DNA of 64,000 nucleotides from Hericium rajendrae (Eukaryota > Basidiomycota > Agaricomycetes > Russulales > Hericiaceae), in contig CM065890.1 in NCBI GenBank assembly GCA_033439255.1, positions 124,001-188,000 on the forward strand. Direction: 5' to 3'. The position numbers and the translations under genes are program-made. Positions 42,771-54,942 of the stretch are shown piece after piece. A model generated the notes under the pieces. It had not been told where the DNA came from. It did no database searches and was given only the letters and a program-made list of their open reading frames with translations. Positions within the stretch are counted from its first letter, which is position 1, and each line of letters begins with the position of its first letter.

Positions 42771-45700
42771 CCTCACATCGAGGAATGACAGCGGGAATTG
42801 GCCCAGCAGATGCACGGAAACGAAGGGAGGGCGGGCCGTCGGTTGGCTGGCCCTGGTCACTGGGTGTGGTGGACTTCTCGAACATGATGGTGAAGAAGAT
42901 AAATAGACTCCTAGACACGAGACCATGATCAAGATACAGAAACGTCTGATTTGCTGCTTGGCCTTGAGCTCAAAACCATCGTGATCGCCGTTGCGAACAG
43001 CGAGCAACTTGACGAACGGCGGAAGCGAGCGGAAGCGTCGACAGTCCGCTACGCGATCACGTGGCACCGCCACAGATGTCATCGAAGATCGCGCTAGATC
43101 TCGCGTCTCTGACCACCACCATGTTCACCAAATGTTCACCAACGTGGACATTGACGACGTAGCAACTTGAACTGGTCGACCGGCGGTAGACTATAGAGGA
43201 CAATGTCAGGGCTGGTGCGGTGTCGCTCCTCAAATATCTCATTACTAACTCGCCTACTTTGGCTGGCAGATATCGTTTTCCAGCTGACAGCTTACGGTCT
43301 TCAACGCAATTCCGGACTTTGCTGTGCCAGCGGTGCCAAACATTCGTCTTTGATGGCCTTATGCGATGCGCCTCTTCCTCTCTGGAAAATCAATGTGTGT
43401 CACCCCCATCGCGCTGACGGTCTGATCAACTGGATCAACTGCAGGCGTCATGTCCTGATCATCTGCCATAGCGGTCCTCCGCCTTGTCCTTCCGCCGCCA
43501 TTTCTAAAGTGAGTCCGACGATAAATCCGTATCCACTCTTGAGCCATTTTGTTAACGTCACTGACGGACCTCAAGGTGCTGTTGGCTGCCTAATCCTCTG
43601 ATTGACCGACATAAAGGCACGTCGCCTCAACCCATTCTACGGAATTTTACGGCCCACTGTATATTTCAGTAAGACGTGATAGCGTTAGTGGAGCGACGTG
43701 CGTAAAACACTGGAACGTAAGTAGATTCCACCAGAATATGTATAAGAGCTGAACTACTTGACTTGTTCTACAGGGAAAAGTGATACAGTGTCTTGCAGTT
43801 ATGATGGCAGACAACCATGCAAGAACGATAAGTAACGCAGCTTTTTGCTGAGCCGATTTCTACCGGTGCTCGAGGTGACACTGTCGGGAGATATGCGGCC
43901 GTCGCGGACAGGAACGGCGCTCGCCACTGAAGCAGATCTAGGTTGGTTTCAGTCTCCTTAGTTTATGGATGCATTCAAAGCGGCTTCGGTGTACGTTTCT
44001 TTATGTTTATTCGCATCCAGAAACTATACTGCCCCCTGATAATCTCGCAGGCATGAGGTGGATAGACCGTAACCCGGCAACGTCTGGGTTTGTATTTGAC
44101 TGGATCACTGATCCAGTCGGGGTCTATCATACTCTTTATCATGACTCGTTATCTGGAGACGTGTTTTGGGGTAAAACTTAATGTCTCTGAACAGCCCTGA
44201 ATGTCGTACAGTTATTTTGCAGGTCCCAAATGATCGAGATAATTCAACTGTTTCAAAATGTTCTAGAGGCCAGAATGGCAACGCCCGCCATCGATCTATT
44301 GTCTTGGCCGAACGCGACTGCGCAGTTACAGCAGGCGGCTTGGTCCTTCGGGAATTCTTGAGATCGGTACAAGGCGTCAATTCAGTCTGAACGCATCCAT
44401 TTTTCGTCAAGCGGTTGCTGATCGAAGCCCTTGCCGGTCTCTCTTCCCCTAAAGTGCCTGACGACTTATTTCCAGGAAGCATCTATGAAGAGTCTGACTA
44501 GAGAGGAAACACGTCTCGTATTCACGTTCCCCGGGTTCGGCCCCCATTTTAATCATCTGTACTGCCCAAACCGGGTTCCTTCCGTTCCGAGGACCCAAAC
44601 GCCAGCACTGTCCTACACTGTCCCTCAATCAGCTCCGAGAGCATCTGACAAGCACTGGGACTTAACGCATATCGCGCGCTTAAGAGCACAGCCCAACGGA
44701 GCGCCCGCTCATGGTGGGCATGGCGAACGCCACCCGCTGTAAGAGGTGACTCACGTGTCCACCGATCGACGTCTACTCTTGCTTCAAGCTTCAAGCCTGT
44801 GTAAGGCATATCATGTACATTCATATATCATCGGCTGTCAAAGTCACGTCGATTGCTTTAAATCGATCTTGTGATTTAGCGCCGGCGCAAAGGCAACCCT
44901 TTCCCTGCATCCCGGTGTTCAAATACTACTTACGCGCCTGACGATGAGAATTCTCTGCCCCGCTGACGAGAAATATTGCAGCGGAGCGCTCATGTCCGGT
45001 TTTATCTCCTTTATTTGACATGCAGGAAGACAACTATTGGGGTTTCGGAGAACAGGAAGGCAGAGGTGGAGAGATAGGAGTTCGATGAAGATCAGGGGAG
45101 GCCCCGCGAGCGGTCAATAACACAGTCTGGTCCTTTTTAGACCGCGCGTCGTCGTGTCCGGCGTGTATAGTCAGCTCAACCGCGTTACAAACGTTTTGGA
45201 CATATTGAGGTCGTCCTGCAGGCGACGATTGTACCGCGGATGTCTATCTCCTGCTTGATGCCAGTAACGGAGACTAACGAGACGACCGTTAACAGATCAG
45301 CAAGCACGCTCTCAAGGGAGAAAGGTACTTTCATGGCGCACCTTGAATAAAGAGTATAGTGATAGTGATGGCCGTTGGTGATCTGTGCATCTTCTTTACA
45401 ACGCCATCGAAAAGGCACCACGGAAGGTCTGGGGCTACGATCCCCGGATGCCTGAAACATGCCGTACAGTTGGTATCCAACTCTAGCCAAATAGTGCTCT
45501 GGCGCCTACTGGCAGGAGAGGCTGTTTTGCTGCAGCTCGCTCGCTGGCGCCTAAATAGCAAATGTCGTATGGGCTGCCGAAATAGACGAAATAAGACCTA
45601 TGCGCACACCTTGAAGGAGATCCCGGTCCACAGACTGAAGTCACAGATGATCTGATCGCATCCTAGACGACCTCCGAGTTGCACATCCCTGTGCGATATA

Positions 45701-45806
45701 ACATTTAGCCGAATCTCCCGCACATAAATATGGCTTGGGACGAGCCTTCATCGAATACATTTCATTCTTGTCTTTTCACACCTGGTCTTCACTTCCTGTA
45801 TCCTCA
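42771..45806. other. Intergenic region between xylosidase A and the peroxygenase gene
   Basis: About 3 kb of balanced composition. Open frames stay under about 135 codons, overlap on both strands and show no domain or splice support. A TATA-like ATAAATA at about 45,724 precedes the peroxygenase. Nothing else is recognised. Confidence 0.4.
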
Positions 45807-46600
45807 ATGTCGTCTGCCGAAGCCCATTCCCATGCCGAAGGCATCTGTCCGGTTACAGGCAAACATGGCTGGTGTCCTGCTCAAGCCGGCGACTCGCGGT
45901 GTCCTTGTCCCGCTCTCAATACCCTGGCCAACCATGGGTACCTGTGAGTTTCCTGTCTCCAGTTCGTCTACATTTTAGGGTAGTACACTGATGCACTCAT
46001 GTCGTCAGCCCACGCGACGGAAAGAACATCAGTTCATTCACGCTCACCAAAGCGTTAATGGAGGGATATGGCTTGTCCGCGCCGCTGGGCTATCTGCTCG
46101 GATACGGCGCCATCATCCTCATGCGCAAAATGCCTCCATTCGATCTGTATGACTTCGCGGAGCACGGCGGGATCGAGCACAACGCATCGCTGTACCACGA
46201 CGACGCGGACGGGGAGAAATACGCGCCCGTGTTTGCCAACGAGGAGAAGCTCGAGGACTTCCTGAGCAAGCTGCCGGCGAAGATCAGAGCGGAGGATATC
46301 GCAGCGGTGCGCGTCGCGAAGGAAGATGCATACGAGACTTCCCCCCTGGACGCGTTGCATGGGGAAATCGCACGCGGAGAAGTCTCGATTTCGCTCGGCG
46401 TGTTCACGGAGAAGGGGAAGGAGGCGGAAGGAGTTCCGTTGGAGCGCTTTCGGGAGTGGCTCTCGAAGGAACGATTTCCGGAGGGCTGGACGCCGCATCA
46501 TGTGCATGGGCTGTTGGAGACGGTTATGACGGCACGGGATATCCGGCTTGGGATGGAGAAGATTAGAAAGGAGAAGAAAGAAACGAAGAAGGCGGCATAG
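45807..46600 (+). CDS. Short heme-thiolate peroxygenase/chloroperoxidase-family protein
   Basis: Predicted 242 aa. Exons 45807-45943 and 46009-46600; intron 65 bp. It belongs to the fungal chloroperoxidase/unspecific peroxygenase family. The PCP motif (CPCPALNTLANHGYL) supplies the heme-ligating Cys34. Downstream, GIEHNASLYHDD matches the EHD-x-S motif of short peroxygenases (Glu102 acid-base, His103), but with Asn104 where the family usually has Asp, a residue near the Mg site. The helical C-terminus is basic (KIRKEKKETKKAA). Unlike many relatives it has no N-terminal signal peptide, so it may act inside the cell. Such enzymes use H2O2 to oxygenate or halogenate organic compounds; the substrate is unknown. 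It lies between the two xylosidases, 3.1 and 2.6 kb away. Confidence 0.88.
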
Positions 46601-49107
46601 CCCCCGGGCGGTGAAGCATATACAGTACCTTATGCATAATAGACAATATCTAGTGTTGCAATGTCATCTTGATGTCATCGCAACCAGACCGGAAGAATCC
46701 CCATCTAGGTGAGAGTCGGAAAAGCGTGGTGTAACACTCCTTTCTCGGGATGAAATGGTAGATCTGCTTGACGCATGTTGGGATAAGCTGCTAGCCTCGA
46801 CTATTCATTGTTGTCACGGTGGCGGGGACCGAGTAGAACATCGAGGTACCTGGCAGTTAAGTATGTTCTTAGATAACTTCCTTTCCTGGACGTTTGCAAG
46901 TTCAACAATAGCCTCCGTTGGACGGAAGCTGCTACTTTCGCAACCTCAGATCTCCATCTTCAGCATTCAGTTTGAGACCTTTCTTTCACTATTTGAGAAC
47001 GAGAATTACCGACCTTGATTTGGAGTATACTGGTTCCGCAGAAGAAATGTCGGTGTGGTTCTCGCGCGCCGGCACATGATCATCGATATATGTGGCTTCT
47101 GCGTGACTGCCCCGGACGCCGGTCATCGACCTGCAGAAGGGCAACACATCTGTTGAACGGGAGGTTCGACAAAGCGGCAGAAGACATCATTTGAAGCCCC
47201 TTATTTCTTCTGACTTGGCTAGCAGTTCGGGAACAACCAGACCCGGAAGGCTGATAGAAACGAGATTATTCGAAGCTTCTGCATTTCCGATCGGCATGTT
47301 GTGGTTGGGCTCTCGGCAGAGAGCAATGCCCGGGCAGGTGAATATTTGCCAGTCGATGTATACAATCCACCGCCTGTCCATGCCGATGCTAATGACCTTC
47401 GTCAAAAAGTTCCCGCCAGTGTTTTGAGATTTTTGACAAGTTGTTGCGAGGCATGGCGCTACTGGCGTCCGTACTGCCAGATTCTATCTCTGCCTCGATG
47501 CTAATTGAAAACTGTCGAGCTGTGCGTATGAATTAAAGTGGAGCGTTCCACAAAATTCCATCGTGCCCAAAACGTCCTTGACACGGTTCTAAGATATTGT
47601 CTCCGTTAATCTGCGGATCCGTGAGATAGAGTTGAAAAATCTAACGGACTTGGAAGTAAAAATAGCTTATCTGTTGATAGTTGACGAAGCTGTACGGATA
47701 GAGCCATACAACTCGACACCGGATTTGGGATTACTGTGTATTGTCATTTCTAACCGGCCGGGGGGGTCAGGAGTCATGAGGGTGTTCATTCGTTCTGTCA
47801 AAATTTGACACCGTGCGACAGAAGAACTTGTTTTGAAATTTAAGAAGCAGCGATAGCGAAAGGGGTCGGTGCTGGAGTCTGAGCGCAGTAATGTCGGCCA
47901 AGTGCTTGACAAAGCAAAGAAGCACTTGGCCTTACTATCAATAGTCGTCATGTAAGTGTCATTCCGGCTCGGAACAATCTGCTATGAACTGTACCGGTCC
48001 TTGGAAGCTTCTAAGCAGTTTACAGTGTTCATTGTCGGAGCGGCAGTTGGACAAAGAAGTCAAGTCGGATGATCCTACGAAGCAACAAACTTGGTTCCTA
48101 GCTAGACGTAAACGTGGGCACAAGACCTAGAGGTCGAGGTTAGACGGCACTCCGGAGTTCGAGGACGTCGACTTATGTATGATGCAATCGTGGAGACACG
48201 ACGTTCTTTGACGGACCGCCGGTAGGTGCAACCACATGCAAGTAACTTCTTCCTTCCTCTGTCTCAAGGATCAGTAGAAGATCGTGACGAGATTATGACG
48301 ATCTGGGGTCGATGCGGTCAACTGACCTTTTTGTGCAGGCAGTTTCTGACATGGAGAACGCTATGTATCATGAGCACATAATCATAGGCCTATAGACAGT
48401 ATATTGTCTCAATACGAGAATAAGAACGGAGATTGTACCGCGAGAAAACACACTGCAATCCATGTCCGAGGTCGACAGGGAGGTCCGGATCCGGCGGGGA
48501 CATCCTGCAGGCAAAAATATAAAGCATGCTGACGAACATCAGCGTACGGACCTAATTCAGCCAAGACCGCATGAGCAAGTCAGTAAAAATAGCCAAACCG
48601 GTGAAAACTGGCCTCAACGAAAACCGCAGACGGTGTCAGTAACGGTGGCTTGCAAACAAAACGTGGAAGCGACGTGAAGGGGGTGACACTGTGTGCCATG
48701 GCGGGCTAGATGGTTGCTGAAGACAGCAGTCAAACCAGGGAATATTAAATTGTGGGCGAAACGGAAGACATCGGGCAATGTCGTCGTGTCCTTCGGCGTC
48801 GGGAGAAAAACCCAAACAGGAAATGCGCGCTTCCTTCATCTGCCGTGACGCAGCTCCGCAAGCATCTTGCCATCGCCCGCGTGCGCCCGTCATGCGGCCA
48901 GTACGCTTGTTGAGAGAGCGTTGCAGCTGCTTCTCTTCCTTGTATCTGCTCATCGTCGTGTGTGTGCTCGTCATCGGTCTTCTGGCCGCTCTTTTGCCAT
49001 GCGGCACACCTGATCTCATAGCCATAACGTGGTGGTATGTCCGGACCGCGCCGTGTTCTGCTCGTGTCCAATGCCAGGTAGAGTCGCGTAAGTCCCTTTC
49101 TGAGTTG
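46601..49107. other. Intergenic region between peroxygenase and xylosidase B
   Basis: About 2.5 kb without a supported gene. Small open frames have no recognisable domains. It should include the promoter of xylosidase B at its right end. Confidence 0.4.
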
Positions 49108-49116
49108 AATAAAAGG
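49108..49116 (+). promoter_or_regulatory. TATA-like box of xylosidase B
   Basis: AATAAAAGG, 47-55 bases before the ATG at 49,163. An in-frame ATG at 49,121 lies too close to this box to be the usual start, which supports 49,163. Confidence 0.45.
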
Positions 49117-49162
49117 CGCCATGGGGACATGGTGTATCTCGTCGCTCAGTCGAGGTCTCACC

Positions 49163-51629
49163 ATGGCCCCCACGTCTGCTCAGCTCCTCACAGTGCTCGC
49201 TGCGCTCGCATCCAGCGCGAAGGCGGCTTTCCCTGATTGCCAGAATGGTCCTCTCAAGGATAACCTTGTTTGCAATCCCCATGCGAACCACCTCGATCGC
49301 GCAAAGGCCGTCGTGAACGAGTTCACACTGCAGGAACTCATCAACAACTCGGTCAACACATCGCCTGGCGTTCCCCGTCTCGGACTTCCTCCTTACAACT
49401 GGTGGAACGAAGCTCTCGTGAGCCGTTATCTCTAATTCACACGCGCTATGACTGACCTTGATATCAATAGCACGGCGTAGCAGCGAGTCCCGGCGTGACG
49501 TTCGCCGAGTCTGGCAACTTCAGTTCAGCAACGTCTTTCCCTCAACCCATCCTCATGAGCGCGGCGTTCGACGACGACCTCATCCATCAGGTTGCGACTG
49601 TCGTGTCCACCGAAGCGCGCGCGTTCAACAACGGGGGCCGGGCCGGACTCGACTTCTGGACGCCCAACATAAATCCTTTCAGAGACCCGCGCTGGGGGCG
49701 TGGGCAAGAGACGCCTGGAGAGGATCCGTACCACACGTCCCGCTACGTCTATCAGCTCGTCACGGGCCTCCAAGGCGGGCTCGGCCCCGGCCCCTTCTTC
49801 AAGGTCGTCGCCGACTGCAAGCACTTCGCGGGCTATGACCTCGAGAACTGGAACGGCAACTCGCGCCTCTCGTTCGACGCGAGAATTTCAACGCAGGATC
49901 TCGCGGAGTTCTATACCCCGAGCTTCCAGACATGTGTGCGCGACGCTAAAGTCGGCTCCATTATGTGCTCGTACAATGCCGTCAACGGCATCCCGTCGTG
50001 CGCGAGCGAGTACTTCCTCAAGGACATCGTCCGCGACTACTTCGGTCTGGGCAACGACAACTGGATCACGTCCGATTGCGATGCCGTCGAAAATATCTAC
50101 AGTCCACACAATTATACCAAGACGGAGGCGGAGGCGTCAGCTGATGCCCTCAAGGCCGGCACCGACATTGACTGCGGCACGACGTATGCTAGGTCGCTCG
50201 GCGACGCGGTGAACCAGAACCTCGTCACCCAGGCGGACATCCAGCAGGCGCTCTACCGCCAATTCTCCTCTCTTGTCCGGTGAGCTCCTCGTACTTTCTT
50301 TGTTAGAACATGCATTGACATCGTGCATGCAGCCTCGGCTACTTCGATCCCGCAGAGTCGCAGCCTTACCGCCAGCTCGGCTGGGCAGATGTCAACGTCC
50401 AGTCCGCCCAGCAGCTGGCATACACCGCCGCCGCCGAGAGTATCGTGCTTCTCAAGAACGATGGCACGCTCCCGCTGCAGGCCAACGGCACCAAGACCGT
50501 CGCGGTCGTCGGGCCGTGGGCGAACGCGACCACGCAAATGCAGGGCAACTACCAGGGCGTCGCGCCGTTCCTCATTAGCCCCGTCGACGCGTTCCAGAGC
50601 GCGGGCTACACAGTCAACTTCGCAAACGGCACGGGTATCAACTCGGACGACGCGAGCGGGTTCGGCGCCGCGCTTGATGCGGCGCGGGGCGCGGATCTGG
50701 TGGTGTATGCGGGCGGGATTGACGTCACGTATGAGGCGGAGAGCATGGACCGCATGGACATTGCGTGGCCTGGCAACCAGCTGCAGCTCATCCAGCAGCT
50801 CGCGGGCGTCGGCAAGCCGTTCGTCGTGCTCCAGATGGGCGGCGGCCAGGTCGACAGCTCCGCGCTCAAGAACGACAGCAGGGTGAGCGCATTTCCGCTC
50901 TTTTTTGATTCAGCTTCTTGATGCTGGCGTGTCAAGGTGAACGCGCTGATCTGGGGCGGATACCCTGGCCAGTCGGGCGGGCAGGCCCTCGTCGACATCA
51001 TCACAGGCAAAGTCGCGCCCGCGGGCCGCCTGCCGACCACGCAGTACGTCGCGGACTTCGTCAATCAGGTACCCATGACCGACATGGCTGTCCGCCCGAA
51101 CGCGACGAGCGGCAACCCCGGGCGCACGTACAAGTGGTATACCGGCGCGCCCGTGTACGAGTTCGGCGCGGGCGAGCACTACACCACGTTCAAAGCGTCG
51201 TTCGTGGACAGGCCGAAGTTGTACGACATCCAGACGCTTGTCAAGAACGCGCAGACACAGCAGCACCTTGATCTGGGTGTGCTCGACGTTTTCAAGGTTA
51301 GCATCCAGAACACGGGCAAGGTCGCCTCGGATTACGTCGCACTGCTTTTCTCGAACACGACCGCCGGGCCCACGCCCGCGCCGCTCAAACAGCTCGTCGG
51401 GTACGGCCGCCTCAGCGCGCTCAAGCCCGGCGAGACGCAGGAGAAGCAGCTCGAGGTCACGCTCGGGAGCATCGCGCGCGTGGACGAGCAGGGCAACAGC
51501 GTGCTGTACCCCGGAACGTACATTCTGTGGCTGGACACGACCGGTGCTGCGCGCACGAGCTTTACGCTGACGGGCGAGAGCTACACGATTGCTCGCTTCC
51601 CACAGCCGCCGCCGAATCAGCAGCCGTGA
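49163..51629 (+). CDS. Secreted GH3 exo-beta-1,4-xylosidase, copy B
   Basis: Predicted 768 aa, the same length as copy A. Exons 49163-49417, 49471-50279, 50333-50882 and 50937-51629; introns 53, 53 and 54 bp, at the same codon positions as in A. The signal peptide is MAPTSAQLLTVLAALASSAKA, followed by AFPDC; I chose this start because it gives a clean signal peptide. GH3 landmarks match A: FWTPNINPFRDPRWGRGQETPGEDP, KHFAGYDLENW, ITSDCDAV (nucleophile Asp), VLLKNDGTLPL, MGGGQVDSSALK and a fibronectin-III-like end. It is more GC-rich at third positions than A, suggesting different codon pressure or expression. It probably acts outside the cell on xylo-oligosaccharides. A and B are paralogues facing away from each other. 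Confidence 0.93.
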
Positions 51630-52129
51630 GGAGGGCTTACTTGGTGTGACTTGCACTTTATATTAAATCGTTTGTTGGATTGATATAATGGAATTGATAT
51701 ACCCAGCGAGGGGCGCTATATCTCTAGATGTTACAGGAAAATATACAAAAAGTTATACAATGGTTTTGAGATTCATTCGACTACCCTTAGATCATTCTCT
51801 GGTAGAAGTCGAAGTCAGCATCAGCACCGGTACCGCACCATGATCACCCCCTATTGTCTCCGTCCTCAAACCATGTCATAGTCGTCCTCCCGAACATGAT
51901 GAGCATGAGGAGTTCCATTTTTTAATTGATGTTCCAGAAAGACATTCAACATACTTATGAACAATGGGCTTCGAGATTTAGCCACCCAGGTCCGAGATAT
52001 TCTGAGCATTCCTTCATAGGGCAAAAAGCAGACGTATGCCGTACTTAGTCGAAGTCAATTTCGGCTTGAACATAGACAAGAGAATATATGTGAGGAAGCT
52101 GCTCTTCTACGAGACATGCTCAGCCACTA
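51630..52129. terminator. 3' region between convergent xylosidase B and the next gene
   Basis: About 500 bp between converging genes. It should hold both 3' ends. An AT-rich stretch (51,655-51,790) follows the xylosidase stop. No gene is seen. Confidence 0.35.
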
Positions 52130-52959
52130 TCAAAAGATCGAATCAAGTGGGTACGAGTCTGGCTTGGAGTGGCCTTCAATTTTGAGCTTCTTCCGTACGA
52201 GCTCCAGCGTAGTTTCATCTGGGAGCCCTTCCTTCCACATCATCCCACTACGTTGAGTAAAAAGTGCCCAGATGTTAATCTTCTCGCCGTGGCCGCCGAT
52301 GCATTGTCGGAGTTCCAGAGACTCGAGGCCCTTCTGCTTGCGTAGTTCTGCGACAACGTGATCATAGTTGTGCGGGTCGGAGCTGGCCCGGAAACCAATA
52401 GCAATGCCATTCCGTTTCTGTACAAGACAGGTTCATGTCGATCATCGTCGAAGTCAGATGTGGGCGAGGTCTAGGCATTAAAGGTAAGAGAACATACAGA
52501 AAGCAACCACTGGTACGGTGTATTGATGCCTTTCCTACCGTCTCGCTCGGGGGATACAAGTCTAAACCACCGTGGCTTGTCTTCGCGGGCCCACACCTTC
52601 TTCCGGAGTTTCTTCGCGGTCTCTGTATCGAGGAGATTCGACGTGTCCACTTGCTTGTATTCTTCCAGCGAGGCTGTGAAGAACGACCAGACCTGGACAG
52701 GTTCGCCATCTTCGTCGATGCACTTTTTGAGGTCCAGAGAGTGGAGACCCGGCAGGTCCAGCACGTCATCGAGGAAGTCGGGACAGCGAGGCCAAAAGTA
52801 TGCCCGATGACCATAAGTGTAGGAGATATCGGATGGTTGACGAAGGACTCTACGGGCGAGAGGGTCGGACTCGAGCCCGGGAAGTCCCAGCAGTTCTGCG
52901 AGGAACGGGTAATAGTTGCGCGGCCAGCCGTAAGACCCATTGGTGGACGAAATGCTCAT
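52130..52959 (-). CDS. Unknown protein with an internal duplicated module
   Basis: Predicted 249 aa. Exons 52959-52498 and 52417-52130; the intron is 80 bp, phase 0. No family is recognised and there is no signal peptide or membrane segment, so it is probably cytosolic. The protein contains two copies of a module of about 70-75 residues. Copy one reads LPGLHSLDLKKCIDEDGEPVQ, VWSFFT, LLDTETAKKLRKKVW; copy two reads QKGLESLELRQCIGGHGEKI, IWALFT, LPDETTLELVRKKL. The shared pattern is GL-SL-L--C----GE-----WA/S-FT, then L-DE/TT, then a basic helix RKK. A partial third copy may precede the first (YYPFLAELLGLPGLESDPL). The start follows the longest open exon. It is convergent with xylosidase B. Confidence 0.7.
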
Positions 52960-54103
52960 TGCTGGGCAGTGGGATGTGGGAAGGAAAATGAGAAGAAGGT
53001 GTAGACGGGCTTTATAACCGAATTGCTTGTGGCAATTGCCCGGTCCACAAGTTGAGGCAACCGATACAAGAACAAAGCACAAGCACAATAATTTTGCGCT
53101 TTGGCGAGCAGTGTGTCTACCAAGGGCTGGAATACTGCGATCAATACCATGCACAGCGCCCGCGGCCCACTTCATGGCGAATGCACTTCCGTGGCGCATT
53201 GACAGTTGTATATGAAAATATCGTCACGATGGGCGATCGTGTGGCACCGAGGTACTAACACGCTGTTAGATATGCGGGCGCTTTGATGAAATATGCTGGT
53301 AGACCCACTCTGCATGTGAGAAGCTCAGCATCCCCCCTTCTTGCTATGCGAGATGGTGGTGATCTCCAAGCTATGCGAATATCCATGGGAGACGAGCCAG
53401 TTCGGACCATCAGTAGCCTGCCAGCGTTGGACAGCTCTGGCTGCTTTTTTAGTATACAATGCAGCGTAGATTCTTCTTAAGAGGGAAGTGTCAGAAGTGA
53501 TGTCGGTATTTCGATGAGCAGTCGGCACTGTTCAGACGACGAAGACGAGCAGGAAGAGGTTGGAAACACGGCGTAACATTGGACTCAAAGCGCTCAACAA
53601 GAAATGATAGGCGCCCACGACGCGTCGACGCGTCGACGGCCCGGCGGACGTTGGCGTCCTTCAATCCTGCCTTCACCTAGACCGTCGGTGACAGTCTGTC
53701 TACGACATTGAAAGGCAAGCATCCTGTCGTAGAATGCTCACCTTTCAAAATTTCAACATCGACTCAGATAGCCTTGTTACGAGGCCAGCCATCACCCCGT
53801 GTCATCATGATACTGTAGTCATCGCCCGAGGCTCAATGATCAGACCTACTACACCCATAACTATGCTCTCGTCCAACTGTCTTGATTCAGTATTCTGGTC
53901 TGTTTCAAACTTGCGATGTAGGAATGGCGATGCAATAACACAAGCTGAAAGTCTTATTTAGAACCATCACAGGTTGTTTTGAAAGTCTCAGACTCAGGTG
54001 AGAATCCAACGGGTCTTTAACTACTCGCTTTCGAATGTCTGGGATATCCCAACGAGATTTTGTTTCTTGTTCTGGACTATCATCCAATCCCCTTGATTAT
54101 AAC
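52960..54103. other. Intergenic region
   Basis: About 1.1 kb upstream of two divergent genes. No supported gene. Short open frames overlap on both strands. A small CGACGCGTCGACGCGTCG repeat lies at about 53,620-53,637. Confidence 0.35.
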
Positions 54104-54942
54104 ATGTCTGTTCACCGCCCCCCCACTATCACTCTCTTCAATCCCTTTTCCGATTCAAAGCCGATCAATGAGAGGCTTGTGAACGGTCGGCGGTCCCTCC
54201 CTCCAGCCAAAAACTCTTTCAAGAGCAGGCTCAGGGGCAAAGCGACCGGCTTCGTCAGTGAGTCTGCTTTATCCACCTTCGTACTGCCCAATTCTCACAG
54301 GTATTGTGTTATCTCTGCTCAGGCAAGCTGATCGACTTGGGGAAGAGCAAGGGTCGTCATGTGTCTGACCCGTCTACGCCGTCTACCCCCATCCCCCAGA
54401 TCTATGTGATCACCGAGGCGGAGCGCGTGTACCCTGCTGACCTCCGTCCTCTCTACCGTCGGGTTGGACACCGCACGCGCGTCGAGCCGGTGGAGAGCAC
54501 CATGGACACGCTCACTGTTCCCGGTATGATGCGGCTCAGCGACCGGCGCGCGGCAGACGTGTCGCGCGCTGCGTCCGTCTTTGGGCTCATCGAGACCGTG
54601 GATACTCCCCTGCCCGCCATCTCGCAGATGCTCGCCGAGCTCGATGCAGAGATCAACTTTCTGAGCTCGGACAAGTCCATCGTCACGCACTCTGACTCCG
54701 AGTCCAGCGGCAGCACCTCCGCGTCCAGCGACCACACCTTCGAGTCTAGCGGCAGCACCGAGTCCCAGACCACGGCTGACGACGACTCAGACGACGACGA
54801 TAAGTCGGTCGAGATCGACATGGCGCTCGACGAGGATCCCATTGGGCGGATGATGCTCAAGATGTGGCTCGAGACGAAGGACTTCGAGGCGGCATATCAG
54901 ATCGCGCAGGTCCTCTGCGAGCTCGGCGTCCTCAACTTCTGA
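54104..54942 (+). CDS. Acidic, Ser-rich fungal protein of unknown function
   Basis: Predicted 257 aa. Exons 54104-54257 and 54323-54942; the intron is 65 bp with a GTGAGT donor, and the frame closes. I do not recognise the family. The N-terminus is basic (RRSLPPAKNSFKSRLRGK), the centre has EAERVYPADLRPLYRRVGHRTRVEP, and a long Ser/Asp/Thr-rich acidic tract follows (about residues 165-215). The C-terminus is probably helical (GRMMLKMWLETKDFEAAYQ...VLCELGVLNF) and could be a small interaction domain. No signal peptide or membrane segment. An upstream in-frame ATG at 54,035 is possible; I prefer 54,104 because the sequence before it looks less protein-like. Confidence 0.65.

Noticed and set aside
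49121-49162. Upstream ATG for xylosidase B
   Set aside because: It would put extra residues before a clean signal peptide and lies only 5 bases from the TATA-like box.
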